From positions 249,510,199-249,574,198 of the forward strand of contig JARYHS010009186.1 in the NCBI GenBank assembly GCA_031002005.1: DNA of 64,000 nucleotides. Reading direction: 5' to 3'. The stretch comes from Vandiemenella viatica. Lineage: Eukaryota > Arthropoda > Insecta > Orthoptera > Morabidae. The notes below the pieces were generated by a model that made no database searches, was not told where the DNA came from, and saw only the letters and a program-made list of their open reading frames with translations. Each line of letters opens with the position of its first letter. Within the stretch, counting starts at the first letter, position 1. Of the stretch, positions 44,454 to 54,839 are shown one piece after another. Both the position numbers and the translations under genes were made by a program.

Positions 44454-45735
44454 CTAGCGGAGTTCCCGGCATTGCCCGGTGTAGTTGGCGTAGATTTACC
44501 CGTACCCTATTTTTGTTCCCGCAATGAGAAACATTTGCACAAAGTTTCATAAAATTCGCACCAACTATTTTTGGAATTAAAGCCAACCTACTGGGGGGCG
44601 TCCATAAATTACGTGAGGTGAAATAGGGGAGGGGGGGGGGTCCAGCGAAATCTCACCAGATCTCACCAAGGGGGAGGGGGGGGTCTACGGAAATCTCACG
44701 TGAGATTTTGCGAAAAATTTGGGGACAGTAGAGCAAAAAAAAAGTAAAGGTCTCAAATTTGCGCCAAAGACGATTTTAGGAGGGTATTTCGTCAAAAAAG
44801 TTCTGGTGCGACCTAAAAAAAAATTTTCCAGGCGATTTCTAGGGGGGGTTCTCACGGACCAGATCTCACCAGAAGGGGGCGGGGGGGTCCGGCCAGATCT
44901 CACCAGAGGGGGGGGGGGTCCGGCCAGATCTCACGAAATCTCACCAGGGGGGAGGGGGGGTCCAGAAATCTGGAAAAACACCTCACGTAATTTATGGATG
45001 CCCCCTAGTTTCACCAGCTCCCTACCAAGAAACGGGTTTCTTGAAGTTTATTTGCGCGTACACTATTTTCATTCGTTCGTAAAGATTGATGTATATCAAG
45101 CTTCTCTAATTTGGTTAAGAAATTGCATTACTACATTAATGAACAACGCTATTATGTTAGAAACTCACATTTGATTCAATTGCGAAGTGAATGGATATAC
45201 TTTTTGCTCGAAACGCCAGATATCTTGACTCCGCAGGTTCAGCCTTTTATACAAATATCAAAAGTGAATACGGAATAATATTATCGTAAACAGAAGACTA
45301 ATGTTGATCGCCAGGGACATTGTCCAGAGATCGCACTTAAAGAAAATCTCTGTTGTTTTTACTGCTATCTATGGCGTTTAAAAATTGAATGTCCGGAATT
45401 AAAGAAAAGAATACTTCAAGTTTTGTTTAGTGTTCAAAATAGTTTTTATTGTAAAGTATCTTATTGCTTTCATTAAAGGCTATGGCCAGAGACATTGTAT
45501 TGTGTGTTTAGTGTGAAGTATGCAACATCTAATCCATCCATCTTTGGGATTTGTCATCATACTTTCAGAATTTAATTTAATGCTCCTGCATTATTTAACT
45601 TTGAAACATAAGACATGCCAAACAATTTAATTGAGATTCTAAGCTTTAAAACGGTGAAACCCCCATCTAAATCTGGTATGCAAGTTTTTATTTTCAAATT
45701 TATCAGGTTTTCTTTTATTATATTGACAATGGAGA
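44454..45735 (-). mobile_element. Non-autonomous Helitron, copy 2, with nested MITE
   Basis: Read on minus: starts A|TCTCC at 45735 (host A kept) and ends with the CCGGGCAATGCCGGGAACTC hairpin region and GCTAG followed by host T at 44453. It matches copies at 20632-21550 and 60012-60844. The MITE at 44591-45006 interrupts it near its 3' side; the remaining ~866 bp agrees with the other copies' 833-919 bp. Confidence 0.75.
44591..45006. mobile_element. GC-rich MITE nested in a Helitron
   Basis: Inverted ends GGGGGGCGTCCATAAATTAC and, as complement, GGGGGCATCCATAAATTACG with GTGAGGTG continuing in both. Inside are repeated words AGATCTCACCAG and GGTCCGGCC with long G runs. The Helitron words AACCTA and CTAGTTTC on either side suggest a TA or CTA duplication. 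The long plus frame over it (44719-45174) is a by-product of G-rich composition. Confidence 0.85.
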
Positions 45736-45869
45736 TACAATGAGTTTTCCACAATGCACTCTAATGACTCACAAGAGATAAATATTTATGTAACTTACAC
45801 TCTGAGGTATATTGCGATGTCACTTCCACGATACTTAAGTACTAAAGGTTTATGATGATTAAAGGGTGG

Positions 45870-46645
45870 GGTCAGAATTGCTAGTTGAAGGCTTGAAGTG
45901 TAAATATCTTGGCATAACGTCTGATAACAAACTCATCTGGGGAGAGAACACTGGGCAGGTGGTAGGAAAAAGTTACAAAATGTTTAATTTCCTGGAGAGG
46001 GTGATGACAGGATGTACCAGAGAAGTTAGGGATTTGGGTTAAAAAACTTTGGCCAGACCATTGGTTGAATACGGTGGTGTAGTTTGGGACGCACATTTAA
46101 GTTATCAAATACAGGATTTAGAGGGTCTGCAAAGAAGAGAAGCTAGATTTGTTTCTGGATATTATCGCAGGACCCAGTCAGTAACTGATATGTTGAAGGA
46201 GCTGGATTGGGAGTCATTGGTAGAAAGGAGGAGGGTGAAGAGAGTGCTGGTAATGTACAGGGCATATGTTGGTGATGGGGCTTGGAGGGATATTGCTCGA
46301 AGAATTAGGAATAGTGCATGGAAGTGGAAATACGACCATGACCACAAGCTGGCTCTCGATTTCATGTATAAGAGAGAGGGAAAAAATTATTTTGCTGTTA
46401 ATGGTGTTAGGGATTGAAACAAATTACCTCGTAAAGTCATGAATAATTTACCAAAAAAAAAAACGCTTAAGGAATTTAAAATTAAAATTTCTAAATCGAA
46501 AAAGTAAATGAGAGGAGGAATTTAACACTTCAGTTAGAAAAGATAATTTTTTAAAAAAAGGGGAAACTAGATGACTAGGGGAATTATCATCGGAGCGTTA
46601 GCTCCTTCGCAATGAAATTAATAATCAATAATAATAATAATTCGT
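45870..46645 (+). mobile_element. LINE-X copy 5, 3' half with complete tail
   Basis: Plus strand: KCKYLGITSDNKLIWGENTG, FNFLERVMTGCTREVRDLG, a stop (TAA at about 46038), then RPLVEYGGVVWDAHLSYQIQ, LEGLQRREARFVSGYYRRTQ, DMLKELDWESLVERRRVKRV, YDHDHKLALDF and a short 3' UTR. The 3' end has the hairpin GGAGCGTTAGCTCC (about 46593-46606) and an AATAATAATAATAAT tail. Premature stops (46038, 46418) mark it as dead. Confidence 0.85.
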
Positions 46646-46649
46646 ACTG

Positions 46650-47105
46650 GTTTACTTTTCTTGATCCAATAATTTCCTAATCCAGCTGCAAAACTGTTGG
46701 ACTGTTTCGGTCACTGTTCTACCAAGATGTTTTATGGATGTCAGTGTAAGAGTAATGGGTCCATAACAGTAAACACTAGCATATATTCTGTGATTGGCTT
46801 TTCGGATGCTGGGAGGTATTGCTTCCGCAATCAGGTGCCGATGCCTATTTGACCGCAGATGTGGAACGTTTACACAGTACATTTGCATTGCCCGGCTGCT
46901 GCTGCTAATTGTTCCATTACCCGCAACATTAGTGCAGCGCCGACCGTAATGACGCAGTCGTTATCTGATGACGCAGCCCATCAGCTGTGCATATACCGAC
47001 AATCCACCTGCTGACAGCGCTCCTGACTGCCGGCCAGTCTCCTCCGTAGATACCTTACTCTGCTGAGCACACTTGTGAGGTGAACTTGGCGAATGGCTAT
47101 CGTCC
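46650..47105. other. Spacer, no gene recognised
   Basis: Mixed composition; a minus frame at 46652-46888 has no known motif. Confidence 0.35.
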
Positions 47106-47120
47106 ACTTTAGAGTCATAG

Positions 47121-47369
47121 TACCGAGCGTGGTGGGTGAACGGTTAACGATCTTCCCTCGCATTCGGGAGGACGAGGGTTCGAATCCCCGTCCGGGCATC
47201 CAGATTTGGGTTTTCCATAGTTTCCACAAATCACACCAGCCGAATGCTGGGATGCTTCCTTCAAAAAGGCCATGGCCAAATTCCTTCCCGTTCCTTGCCC
47301 CAATCCCATTGCGACTCTAATGACCTCACTGTAGACGGGGCGTAAAGCTCAAGCAAAAAAATAAATAAA
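47121..47369 (+). mobile_element. SINE-1, subfamily A, full length, 11 bp duplication
   Basis: TAGAGTCATAG at 47110-47120 and 47370-47380. Head CCGAGCGTGGTGGGTGAACG, perfect B box, body, A-type tail (ACTCTAATGACCTCACTGTA, GACGGGGCGTAAAGC), AATAAATAAAT end. Confidence 0.95.
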
Positions 47370-47397
47370 TAGAGTCATAGCGTAATGAATAAATGCG

Positions 47398-47604
47398 GGA
47401 CGTGGAGGGTGATCGGCAACGACCTGGCCCCGCATTCGGAAGGACACCGGATTGAAACCTCGTCCGACCATCCAGATTTCGGTTTTCCAAGGTCTCCCGA
47501 AATCACTTCAGGTTAAAACCGAGAAGGTTCGTTCAAAAGGCGATAGCAAAATTCCTTCCCGTTCCTTATCCCAAGCAGTCCTTTCACACTTCTAATAGCT
47601 AGGC
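47398..47604 (+). mobile_element. SINE-1, old diverged copy
   Basis: Follows the previous copy closely: GGACGTGGAGGGTGATCGGC, CTGGCCCCGCATTCGGAAGG, damaged B box GGATTGAAACC, body words CCATCCAGATTTCGGTTTTC and ATTCCTTCCCGTTCCTTATC. Confidence 0.8.
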
Positions 47605-47609
47605 ACACA

Positions 47610-48710
47610 CACATACACTTGTGAGCCAGCAATTCCTTGGCGATCCATATAGACTATAAAATGTGTGTGTTAATTGTCTAACGAGGAACAGCATCACAAG
47701 TTAACAACAATCGTTACAGATTTGAACGTGGTGAGCATGCGCTACACACATAACAATTTACTCGCGGCTGATAATACTTGTCGGGTGTCTAACAAGTTAA
47801 GTAAGATGAGCAGAGAATTCGTAACTGATTTCATTGCGACATATCAGCAACATACTGCACTATGGAAGGTGAAACCAAAGAGAGTACGCGAACAGAAATT
47901 TAAAAAAAAGAAGATATAGTGGATTGATAGTTTTTTTTGTGAGAAATATAATATAAAAGTTGATAGTGCATTAATAAAAAAGAAAATCCACTCTTTGGGG
48001 AGTGCTTTTCGCAAGAAATATATATTTAACATTTTTTTAAACTCAGCAAAAGTGGAATAGGTGAAGACGAACTCTACAAAACTAATTTACGCTACCACTA
48101 CGACTTACTACTGTTTGTGAGAGTTCAACACGAACCAATGGACAATATCAGCAATATAAGAAGCCCAAATTCTGAAGATAAAGGTGAAGGATGTTGAGGA
48201 AATTCATAGGAAGATGTATCTGTGCATTTATGTGATACTGAAGAAATCGAGGAAAATGCCTTCCAAACAGTACGAGTACAAGTAGCAGTATATGATCGTG
48301 TTTATAATCTTCCTGCAACCATTTTTTTTTGTCAAAATCCGTTTCTTTATTTTTTTCTACAGCTCTAATATAAGTTGCTGCATAAATAAACAGTTCTTTT
48401 TTGTAAAGAACTTAAAAACCTATTTCAGTTCACTATTGTCAGCTCGCTTGTAACACTAACCTCACTACACTTGGCTTGCGATGTTTTGGAATTCCCAGTG
48501 AGCCGCGAGCCAGGAAATCATGACGGATAAATCCGTAGACCACTGCCATAAACACAACAATTTAACCGCTGCGAGCCAGCTGAACGGCCTATGCGTGAAA
48601 CTGATGTTCCTGTGAATGGGCTTCGACAAGTACAGGCTCATCGCGAGAATATCCGCGCGCTGATCTTCAGCGAGCTTACTCGCGCACAAATGTGTGTGTG
48701 TGTGTGTGTA
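47610..48710. other. AT-rich spacer with (TG)n
   Basis: A TG run at about 48690-48708. A plus frame 47674-47919 has no recognised motif. Confidence 0.4.
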
Positions 48711-48712
48711 TG

Positions 48713-48768
48713 GGTGGCTAATAACCACGACGTCGATGAGGCGTAAAGCCAGAATAATAATAATAAAA
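48713..48768 (+). mobile_element. SINE-1 tail fragment
   Basis: Only CTAATAACCACGACGTCGAT and GAGGCGTAAAGCCAGAA plus an AATAATAATAA end remain (subfamily A tail). Confidence 0.65.
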
Positions 48769-48774
48769 AAGAAT

Positions 48775-49690
48775 TAACCTTCTAGAAAATCGATAATTTG
48801 TCCTCAATCCACCCAACGACATTTCAATTTCCGTTGTTTCTTGAAATCTATTGATCTTAATGCCAGTATGATTCGTTACACCACCAAATAATTTATATAA
48901 AAAAGTACCTGCCAGAAAACTTGAATCTGACTACATTGTTTTACATTGAAAACGCGTTGGTTCTGTACGTTAAAGTGCTTCATCGAGGAAATACACTGTT
49001 TCAGCCAAAAGGAAGCGGTATGATGTGACAATTTTATGCAATAAACTTCTTTAATTTACTTTAGTACCTACTACACCTTTTTAACAACATTTGTAATGTT
49101 ACATTCTGTCTGTAAAAATCAATGCGGATTCATTTTTTAGTAAAATTATTTCTATTTTGTAATGAAACTTACCTAAAGTAACAACAACAAAAAAAGACAC
49201 AGTTTTTAAAATTATCGCAAATTTGGTCATACTCACAGGTGCCACGTAAAATTGCAAAGTGAATATTTCCTTATAAATGTTTACATTGAATTTTCTGCTG
49301 CAATTATACACGTCAGGAAAAGCTATTCACTTCTGTGATTCCAGACTCCGTTCGGAAAGAATCCTTTAAGACTATCCAGATACTCTAGAAAAACAAAAGT
49401 TTTTTCGTCTTTTGAGTAATTTGTCTAACACCAGCTTATTTTTACGAGACTGTGTAATCAATTATTAATAGGTGTTTATGGTTTGTAGTCAGAAAAAAAA
49501 AGGACACAATCTTAAACGCTCTTATTTGAATCGTTTGTAACAGTAAAACTCTGTTACAAACATGATGTAGATCTAAAGTTATCTCCTAAATTGTGTAGTG
49601 ATTAGTTAATACTAAGCAGTATTTCCACAGAATTATTATTATTTTTAGCATTCGAGAGAAAAACAGAAGCTTTCAATTGTGAAGAGTACA
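48775..49690. other. AT-rich spacer
   Basis: Nothing recognised; frames here are short and AT-driven. Confidence 0.4.
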
Positions 49691-49966
49691 TCACAATGAG
49701 TTTGACTGTAGATACAAGAAAGAAGTTTGAAAAAGGGATAATATGTAGCAGAATAAGAGGAAACTGGCTGATAGGGTTTGGTATAGCCCAAGCAAGAGGA
49801 CAAGCAGTTACGTTTAATGTTATGCCTTCGTATAAAGATAAACAACATTTTTGTCATTCGTGTATTCTGATTTTTTTTTTAAAAAAAGGTTTAAAACAAC
49901 GAGATAATATATTAAATACTAATTATTTTTTATTTTTATTTATCAATCTTGTTTCATGGATCCCTG

Positions 49967-49998
49967 CTGAGGAAGCACTTCTGGGATGTGAAACATGT
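49967..49998 (+). other. Hammerhead-like motif
   Basis: CTGAGGA, one spacer A, a weak hairpin (GCA ... TGT), then GAAACATGTC. Core bases agree with CUGANGA and GAAA; the stem is only ~3 bp, so it may be a decayed copy. Confidence 0.25.
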
Positions 49999-50136
49999 CA
50001 TGGTTAATATACATACATACAATATGAGTCATAATCATAGTAAAAAAACAATTATATGTTACAAAGAAAAAATAAAGACAATGAAATAAACATAAATTTT
50101 TATAACTGTGATTTGCAAAAGTCATATTGAATACAA

Positions 50137-50436
50137 TTAATTGTTTTGTTCAAATTCTTGAATGGAGTAGAAGGAGTTGCCAATAAGATAATCTCTCAGT
50201 TTTTCTTTAAATACATCTTTATTTTCTGCAAATTGTTTTATACCCTTGGGAAGTTTATTAAACAGATGTATACCAGAATAATTAACTCCTCTTTGTACTA
50301 ATGACAAGTATGACTTGGCTGTTATTAAAGTAAGTATTTTCGAGTTAAAAATTACTGAACAGTATGAATAACACATTAAGTGACAAGTAATGAACAACAA
50401 ATCAAAGGTGTGAAAATGCAATAGGAATGGTAACAA
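50137..50436 (-). pseudogene. LINE protein C-terminus
   Basis: The minus frame ends SYLSLVQRGVNYSGIHLFNK, LPKGIKQFAENKDVFKEKLR, DYLIGNSFYSIQEFEQNN. The pattern G(V/L)xYxGxxLFNxLPxxIK ... FKxxLxxYLIxxxFYSxxEF is a common LINE C-terminal motif in insects. The first ~50 residues are not diagnostic, and there is no RT core. Confidence 0.65.
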
Positions 50437-50439
50437 TAA

Positions 50440-50940
50440 CTGTAGGCCCCATACCGCAAAAATGTCAGAAGCTTAGGAGCAAGAAAGATAATTCTGTTAT
50501 TAATGCAGTTAAGATAGAACTGATGGCCGAAGTAAGAATGGCGTTAAAAGCATGGCGGTAGTAGAAATAAGTCTTCTTCAAACGCAGAAACCTTTCGCTA
50601 TTGAAGATCGACTTGAATTACGAATGAAACTTCCAAAACAACATGTATGGATCGCAAAACCAGATAAAGGTGATGCTAGAACTTCGGCAATACCTGAATG
50701 TTGGAGAATATGATGTTGCGGAAGTATGATGAAAGACATGCGAATTGAGTAGGTATTATTAAACAATATACTGCCGGTAACTTTCTTATTATGAAAAACA
50801 CGATTTTCATACAGTTCCAAAATGATCGATGAGCAGCAGATGCTGTTGTTAGTTGACAACATGCAGCCACCGAAATCAGGGCAGCATGAAAACTATTAAA
50901 CGTTTCAGTCAGTAATCTAGATGGCAAAAAAATTGTGTTG
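50440..50940. other. Spacer, no gene
   Basis: Two overlapping minus frames (50578-50948) have no recognised motif. Confidence 0.35.
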
Positions 50941-50944
50941 GGGA

Positions 50945-51170
50945 TCATTGCAGAATAGAAGGCGGGTGAAGAGAATTTTAGGCGTGTACAGGGCGTATAT
51001 TGGCGACGAGGATTGGATAAATATTGGTGGAAGATTATAAGGAGTATAAGGAAGGGAAAAGAATACTATGACAGTAAATCTTTAATTGATTTCTGACATA
51101 AGACAGTAGGGAAGTTTTCATTTGTAGGTAGGAAATGAAGGACTGAAACAAATAATCTAAGTTAAGAACA
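50945..51170 (+). mobile_element. LINE-X copy 6, heavily decayed
   Basis: Residues RRRVKRILGVYRAYIGDEDW and GKFSFVGRK can be read from broken plus frames (50956-51140), matching the late LINE-X blocks. Confidence 0.6.
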
Positions 51171-51174
51171 ACAT

Positions 51175-51780
51175 AAAGTTAGAAAAGAGGAAATTCAAAT
51201 TTCTTACCATAAATGGAACCAAAATAAATTTGATTCAACAGTTTAAGTATCTAGGAATAATTACTGATAATAAACTTAATTTTGAGGCTCATGTGGATTA
51301 TATAAACAGAAAAGTGACAAGAAAGGTTGATTTGGTATTTAAATCAAGGAAGATATTTTATAGACAAGGAGAAAAAAAAACTGTGATGCCACATATGAAA
51401 TACTGCCGCAGAGTACTTATAATTGGCAAATAAGAAAGTAGAAAGTTACAGACAAATTTCTATAAGGGAGTTAGAGGGTTTTAAATAAAAGATGTGCAGA
51501 AAATGTGAGTAATAAGTTTAAAATGTAAAGTTATTTATACACTGAAAAAGAAGTGGTAAGAGATATACGAGCATTTATATTTGGAATGGAAAATAATGTA
51601 TTACCAAGGCATCTAAATAAACTGAATACGTAAATATGGCACTAGGTAAATAAACCATAAACAGGATTCTACGGTTCAAAAGAATAAGCTCTAGTTACGA
51701 ACAAAATAAATTGGAACTAGAAATAAAAGAATCTGTATCTGCTGGAATGTTTAGGCAAAAAGTGGGCACTAACCTGGAAA
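51175..51780 (+). pseudogene. LINE RT fragment of a further family
   Basis: Plus frame near 51230-51430: IQQFKYLGIITDNKLNFEAH then VDYINRKVTRKVDLVFKSRK. This is the FKYLGxxxDxxLxxxxHxxxIxxK block that follows the RT domain in LINE proteins. Later decayed text may include the YLxRxxQRVENxSxxF-type end. Confidence 0.55.
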
Positions 51781-51794
51781 GCTACGAATTTAAT

Positions 51795-51950
51795 ATAATT
51801 TAATTGCGATGGAACACACGATCCGATAGCAATTTCTCAACACACCCATTTTTTCCCCTTTCATGTACTGGCCTTATTTTGTCCTCAACAATATCAACTT
51901 CTTTCAACGTTTTGGGTAAATTATTTATCATGAAATGTGATCCTATAAAA
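51795..51950 (-). mobile_element. LINE-X copy 7, 3' end fragment
   Basis: Minus strand: sequence for MINNLPKTLKEV followed by the LINE-X 3' tail to TCCATCGCAATTAAATTAT. Confidence 0.6.
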
Positions 51951-51959
51951 AATGCGATG

Positions 51960-52465
51960 CTGAAGTTGTTCTCTCTATTGAAATGTTTTAAACTACTGAG
52001 CTGCTGAAAATATAGTGTATTTATAAACTTATTGAATGTATTAGTCAGAGGTTGTTTGTAAACAAATAAAAGTATCTCAGGTTATGAAGGGCTTTAACGT
52101 AAAATATATGAGGATTTTAATTAGGTACCTATGGAAATTTTCGTGGGAACATTAGTGAGGGTTTTAATGAGGACTGTACGAAGTAGGTTGTGGAGTACAC
52201 AACATAACGAATTACGAAATTTATTATTATTAGAATATTTTTGTTATTATATAATTATGATTATGTATAGTAACTTTGGACATTAAGTTTTAAGGTCAGA
52301 GAACGTCGAGCTAGAGAAAACAAGATCTCTGGTTACGAGTAGTTGTTGAAATAAAGATGGCTTGAAAAGCAAGTATTAAAGAGACGTTCCATAATCCTGG
52401 CGGGGGGAACGCAAAATTGTAATTTTATATTGAAAAAAGGATCAGCCTGAGTGCAAAGGACGGGG
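51960..52465. other. AT-rich spacer
   Basis: Nothing recognised. Confidence 0.35.
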
Positions 52466-52469
52466 ATTC

Positions 52470-53035
52470 TACGATAACCGTGGTGCTGCAATTTGATGAT
52501 GGATTCTTATGTAACTCGACGAGACAAATTGAAATTAAAAAATAATTTTTGTTGATATCTCACTTAATTCTCGAAATATCGTATCTCAAAATTGACGTGG
52601 TTAGTTTGAAATGCGGCCTGGACCAGAAGGAAAAATTCTCTATCGCAAAATTTGATCCTGACGAGACAAATCGAAAATAAAGAATAAAATTGTTTGATAT
52701 CTCGCTTAGTTTTCGAGATATTCTATGTCAAAGGAGGTTAGGGTGAGATCCGACCTGGACCAGAAAAAAAATCACCAAAACCACTGTACCTACGTGGTAG
52801 AAATGCACTATAGGTGTTTTATTTTCTTCCTAGTGGTTGTTGTTAGGTTGAAATACGGCCTGGGCCAGAAGAAACGTCACCAAAAGCACTAGGAGGTATA
52901 CCCATAACTGATTTTTGACATGCCATATCTCGAAAACTAATCGAGATATCAAACCACTTTTTTCTTTATTTTCGATTTGTTTCGTCGAGTTCTTTAAGAA
53001 TTCATCATCAGAGTGTGGCGCCACGGTAATGATAG
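52470..53035. repeat. Palindromic repeat cluster
   Basis: Outer inverted arms at about 52470-52600 and 52905-53035 (ACCGTGGTGCTGCAATTTGA / complement ACCGTGGCGCCACACTCTGA; GACGAGACAAATTGAAAT / GACGAAACAAATCGAAAAT). A third copy of the GACGAGACAAATCGAAAATA word lies in direct orientation at about 52658. Three direct copies of GAAATACGGCCTGGACCAGA-like sequence occur at about 52609, 52745 and 52849. No frame. Class unknown. Confidence 0.65.
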
Positions 53036-53039
53036 AACT

Positions 53040-53350
53040 GTATTAATGAACTGAAATCACTGTGTTCAGATAGAATAACGTTTGTAAAGAGGACCCCAAA
53101 AGATAAGTGCATAGTAACGGTTATTATGAAAGTGTAATTAACTATTTGAGTTGATATTCGAAATATAATTGATTTCATTTAAAAGATTATTTACTTTCAG
53201 CCGTGGTATTAAACCTAGTAATGGATATAGAGGACAAATAAAGATCCTGTAGTACTGGTCCGATACTGGACATTGTAAAATATAATTGTATTTATTTCTA
53301 AATAACGAGGAAACCTTGTAAGGTTCCATAAGCGTAAGCTGTACCACTAG
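53040..53350. other. AT-rich spacer
   Basis: Nothing recognised. Confidence 0.35.
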
Positions 53351-53351
53351 G

Positions 53352-53660
53352 TTGGAGCTTACGCCGTTGACCTCGGAGCTGGCAGCGAATTATGCAGCTG
53401 AAGGTAACGCGCTCAGAAGGAATATTAAAACCTCACCCACTCGCGACTCGAGTTTGCCGCGTGCCGTATTTACACTCCCGCTCCGTGTTGACGCAGGGGC
53501 AGAGCCTGGCATATTACAAGCGACTCCGGTCTCCAACAAACATTTAACTCCGAGGTGTTGTCACGGAAGTTGTCAAACACACTTTGTTCCCGGAATGTGT
53601 GTGTATCAATTTAACGTTGATGCTCTATTGACTGAGAAAGAACTAAATTGATTTAAAACT
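53352..53660 (+). other. GC-rich island with 99-codon frame
   Basis: The plus frame at 53352-53651 has no known motif. Composition is richer in C/G than both sides. It could be a CpG island or solo LTR. Confidence 0.25.
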
Positions 53661-53897
53661 CGCTTTTTGTCTGCCTGAACCAGAGAAGCTGTCGACCCAT
53701 TTTTCTTCAACTTGTAATGAATTAACATAATCAGATTATTAATAATTTACAATAATAACGTAATGCACCAAAATTGGAGCTTAAGTTAATGATGAAAGGT
53801 TTGAGAATAGTATTGAAGTTTAAAAATCTATATATATTACAGATTAACATTAACATAACTACACAAATTTCATATTTAACTCAATTTCACAAATAAG

Positions 53898-54171
53898 TTT
53901 TTTTTTTTTTTAACCATTTCATTCCTCCCAGCAGAAGGCTGGGAGGCGGGCTGCTGGAGAGTCATAGGGGACTCTTTTCAGCCAATCTACTACTACGGGG
54001 AGGGAAGGGGGATGGAAGGTCGGCCGTGGCCTTCTAGGGAACCATCCCAGCATTCGCCTAATTGTCTGAGGGAAACCACGGAAAACCTCAGACAGGATGG
54101 CCGAACCGAGTTTAACCCCGGTCCTCCCGAATGATAGGTAGGAGGCCAATATTGGCCTCCTCCCATCTCGG
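53898..54171 (-). mobile_element. SINE-3, tandem copy 1
   Basis: Minus-strand element from CCGAGATGGGAGGAGGCCAA (54171) through ATTCGGGAGGACCGGGGTTA and AACTCGGTTCGGCCATCCTG to GCTGGGAGGAATGAAATGG and an A tail. The B-box-like GGGTTAAACTC and the ATTCGGGAGGAC phrase recall SINE-1, as does TTCCGTGGTTTCCC, but the 3' half is different. It contains the perfect palindrome GGAGGCCAATATTGGCCTCC near its head. Flanked by TCACAAATAAG at 53887-53897 and 54174-54184. Confidence 0.8.
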
Positions 54172-54182
54172 ACTCACAAATA

Positions 54183-54184
<2 letters not shown>

Positions 54185-54216
<32 letters not shown>

Positions 54217-54471
54217 TTTCATTCCTCCCAGCAGAAGGCTGGGAGGCGGGCTGTTGGAGAGTCATAGGGGACTCTTTTCAGCCAATCTACTACTACGGGG
54301 AGGGAAGGGGGATGGAAGGTCGGCCGTGGCCTTGTAGGGAACCATCCCAGCATTCGCCTAAGTGTCTGAGGGAAACCACGGAAAACCTCAGACAGGATGG
54401 CCGAACCGAGTTTAACCCCGGTCCTCCCGAATGATAGGTAGGAGGCCAATATTGGCCTCCTCCCATCTCGG
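54185..54471 (-). mobile_element. SINE-3, tandem copy 2
   Basis: Differs from copy 1 at about three positions outside the A tail, which is longer here (T run 54185-54213). Same orientation, with the flanking word CACAAATAAG recurring at 54481-54490 after a CA expansion. Confidence 0.85.
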
Positions 54472-54499
54472 TCACACACACACAAATAAGTGTCACAAT

Positions 54500-54835
54500 G
54501 TTTAAATATATAGAATTGAAAAAATATACCACCTGCGAGAAATTTAGCATTATGAAGTATCAGATGAATACCTTCTACACACCAAAACGTAACTTAAGCG
54601 GTGATCTAAGCTATCACCAACGCTATGTATATTACAATGTGCAATTTGATTTAAATGAGTTATTCGGTTTCTGTTTGATGCGGCCACTGACATGTAAAAT
54701 TACAAAATATACGGTTTTGATCTGATAATCTTAGTAATAAGTAATTTAGTGAAGGCATAGTATACTTTATTTCTATGTGCAATTTGTCCGATATCCGTTC
54801 TCCTGTTTTTGCATAATGTGGGAATATACGACACC
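54500..54835. other. AT-rich spacer
   Basis: The plus frame at 54498-54725 is AT-rich with no known motif. Confidence 0.35.
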
Positions 54836-54839
54836 GGTG

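Noticed and set aside
44719..45174. 151-codon open frame rich in G, P and R
   Set aside because: It lies across a MITE with long G runs and both inverted ends; glycine/proline-rich translations result from G tracts and the frame is not shared by sister copies.
49696..50007. 103-codon plus frame
   Set aside because: No recognisable domain; it runs into T-rich sequence and a hammerhead-like motif, and the opposite strand is equally open.
53919..54485. Duplicated 76/88-codon frames suggesting a duplicated gene
   Set aside because: Both fall exactly on the two SINE-3 copies.
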